Below are positions 63,297 through 64,000 of a stretch of DNA of 64,000 nt, one piece after another. The translations under genes and the position numbers were made by a program. Below the pieces are notes generated by a model. It was not told the DNA's origin and did no database searches. It was given only the letters and a program-made list of their open reading frames with translations. Source of the stretch: Mucilaginibacter sp. SMC90 (GTDB taxonomy: Bacteria > Bacteroidota > Bacteroidia > Sphingobacteriales > Sphingobacteriaceae); contig NZ_CP094527.1 in NCBI RefSeq assembly GCF_022811725.1, positions 1,178,001 to 1,242,000 of the forward strand. Direction: 5' to 3'. Every line of letters starts with the position of its first letter. Position 1 is the first letter of the stretch.

Positions 63297-63556
63297 TTAA
63301 GTGAGTGGTTGATTGGGTTGGATTAGGTGAGTGGTTGTTTTTGGGATTACATCGATTGATTTTTGATTACACCGATTGATTTGTATTCTGAACCATGATT
63401 TTTAGGATTTAAGGATTGTCCAGATGTTGCCTGAACTCGAATTAAACGAATTGAGGAATTTTTAGAATTGGACTTTATTCTGATAATTCTCCAATCCTGA
63501 AAATGTTGATTCAGACAAACCACTCACTTAATCAACCCAATCAACCACTCACCTAA
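63297..63556. repeat. nested inverted repeats before asd
   Basis: The 439-bp gap has no gene. The outer pair GTGAGTGGTTGATTGGGTTG (from 63301) and CAACCCAATCAACCACTCAC (to 63550) encloses GATTACATCGATTGATTTTT and GATTACACCGATTG (63344-63380). Those precede a TCTGAACC-ended element (63387-63516). Beyond it lie AT-rich sequence and the asd leader with a GCTG-TGAAG-CAGC hairpin near 63663. Confidence 0.7.
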
Positions 63557-63701
63557 AAACAATCCCCATAAAAACCATAGACTTTATATTTTCACGATAC
63601 CGAAAAAATGTGCATATTTGAGGGTTTAACTTTTAAAACACATAATTAATTAAAAACAGGCGCTGTGAAGCAGCCTGATACATTTCAAAAACAATTTAAA
63701 A

Positions 63702-64000
63702 ATGAAAGTCGCAGTAGTAGGTGCTACAGGATTAGTAGGCACCAAAATGTTGCAGGTTCTTGCAGAACGCAACTTCCCCGTTACAGAATTAATTCCCGTA
63801 GCTTCAGAAAAAAGTATTGGTAAAGAAATTACTTTTAAGGGTAAGCAGTTTAAGGTGGTTTCTGTTGAGGATGCGATTAAGATGAAGCCGGACGTAGCAA
63901 TTTTCTCGGCCGGCGGAAGCACTTCATTACAGCAAGCTCCTTTATTTGCAGCTGCTGGTACAACTGTTATTGATAATTCATCGGCATGGCGCATGGACCC
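63702..64000 (+). CDS. asd: aspartate-semialdehyde dehydrogenase, 3' end missing
   Basis: First 99 residues, running off the right edge. Reduces aspartyl phosphate to the semialdehyde, the branch point to lysine, threonine and methionine. MKVAVVGATGLVG (NADP loop), VASEKSIGKEITF and the AIFSAGGSTS / TVIDNSSAWRMD segments match the family. The catalytic cysteine lies beyond the edge. The leader holds a CATATTTG box near 63611 and a GC-rich hairpin 25-45 nt before the ATG. Confidence 0.93.
   Translation, partial: MKVAVVGATGLVGTKMLQVLAERNFPVTELIPVASEKSIGKEITFKGKQFKVVSVEDAIKMKPDVAIFSAGGSTSLQQAPLFAAAGTTVIDNSSAWRMD

Overview
The window looks like chromosomal DNA of a Bacteroidota bacterium, most like the Sphingobacteriaceae (Mucilaginibacter or Pedobacter type). 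This rests on a SusC/SusD pair, two proteins with gliding-type (CHU_C) C-terminal sorting domains, a DUF5686 protein, a DUF1599 protein, bactofilin beside an M23 peptidase, a GH3-like adenylating enzyme, and TAnnTTTG-type promoter boxes upstream of many genes. The genus is an inference. I see no tRNA, rRNA, CRISPR array, phage or complete insertion sequence.

Layout. 1-7075: three tandem FtsX/MacB-type permeases, the first cut by the window edge. 7347-10769: bacilliredoxin, M23 peptidase plus bactofilin, adenosylhomocysteinase. 10858-14995: an unrecognised 799-residue exported protein with an internal four-fold repeat, then a decayed and an intact copy of a small secreted protein. 15087-17374: atypical polysaccharide deacetylase, a four-helix protein with cytochrome-oxidase-like motifs, pdxJ. 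17371-23345: two paralogous beta-helix surface proteins with CHU_C domains, the second interrupted by a frameshift. 23452-32373: gcvP, ABM-domain protein, response regulator, MBL hydrolase, recJ, lptB, GH3-like enzyme. 32606-36951: folP divergent from a DUF1599, DoxX-like, permease, aroK run. 37067-41328: phosphoribosyltransferase, a conserved unknown, rlmD, an unlisted 36-residue ORF, creD.

41674-45619 is a tightly packed minus-strand block: kbl, then antitoxin, PIN toxin, pheS, Rieske-like lipoprotein and TetR, in which each of the last five genes overlaps the next. 45750-49334 holds the DUF5686 protein and trhO. 49451-59501 is a compact glycan utilisation locus: a propeller-type sensor/regulator without a kinase, SusC, SusD, a GH144-like glucanase and an exported esterase, which fits uptake of a beta-glucan (beta-1,2-glucan is the best guess). 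59678-64000: a protein made of repeated PRFN motifs, DUF2442, YebC, a threonine-dehydrogenase-like SDR and the start of asd.

The most unusual non-coding feature is the content of the gene gaps. Many are filled with imperfect inverted repeats from several recurring families: TCTGAACC-ended elements (three copies), TCATTGCGAG-ended elements (four copies, three sharing a conserved core), GATTACACCGATT words, GTGAGTGGTTGATT words and a TTGCCG(T/C)TGACT palindromic element. In the gap before asd, three families are nested inside one another.

Metabolically, kbl, the SDR at 62309-63262, gcvP and asd all touch threonine and glycine, but they are scattered rather than in one operon.
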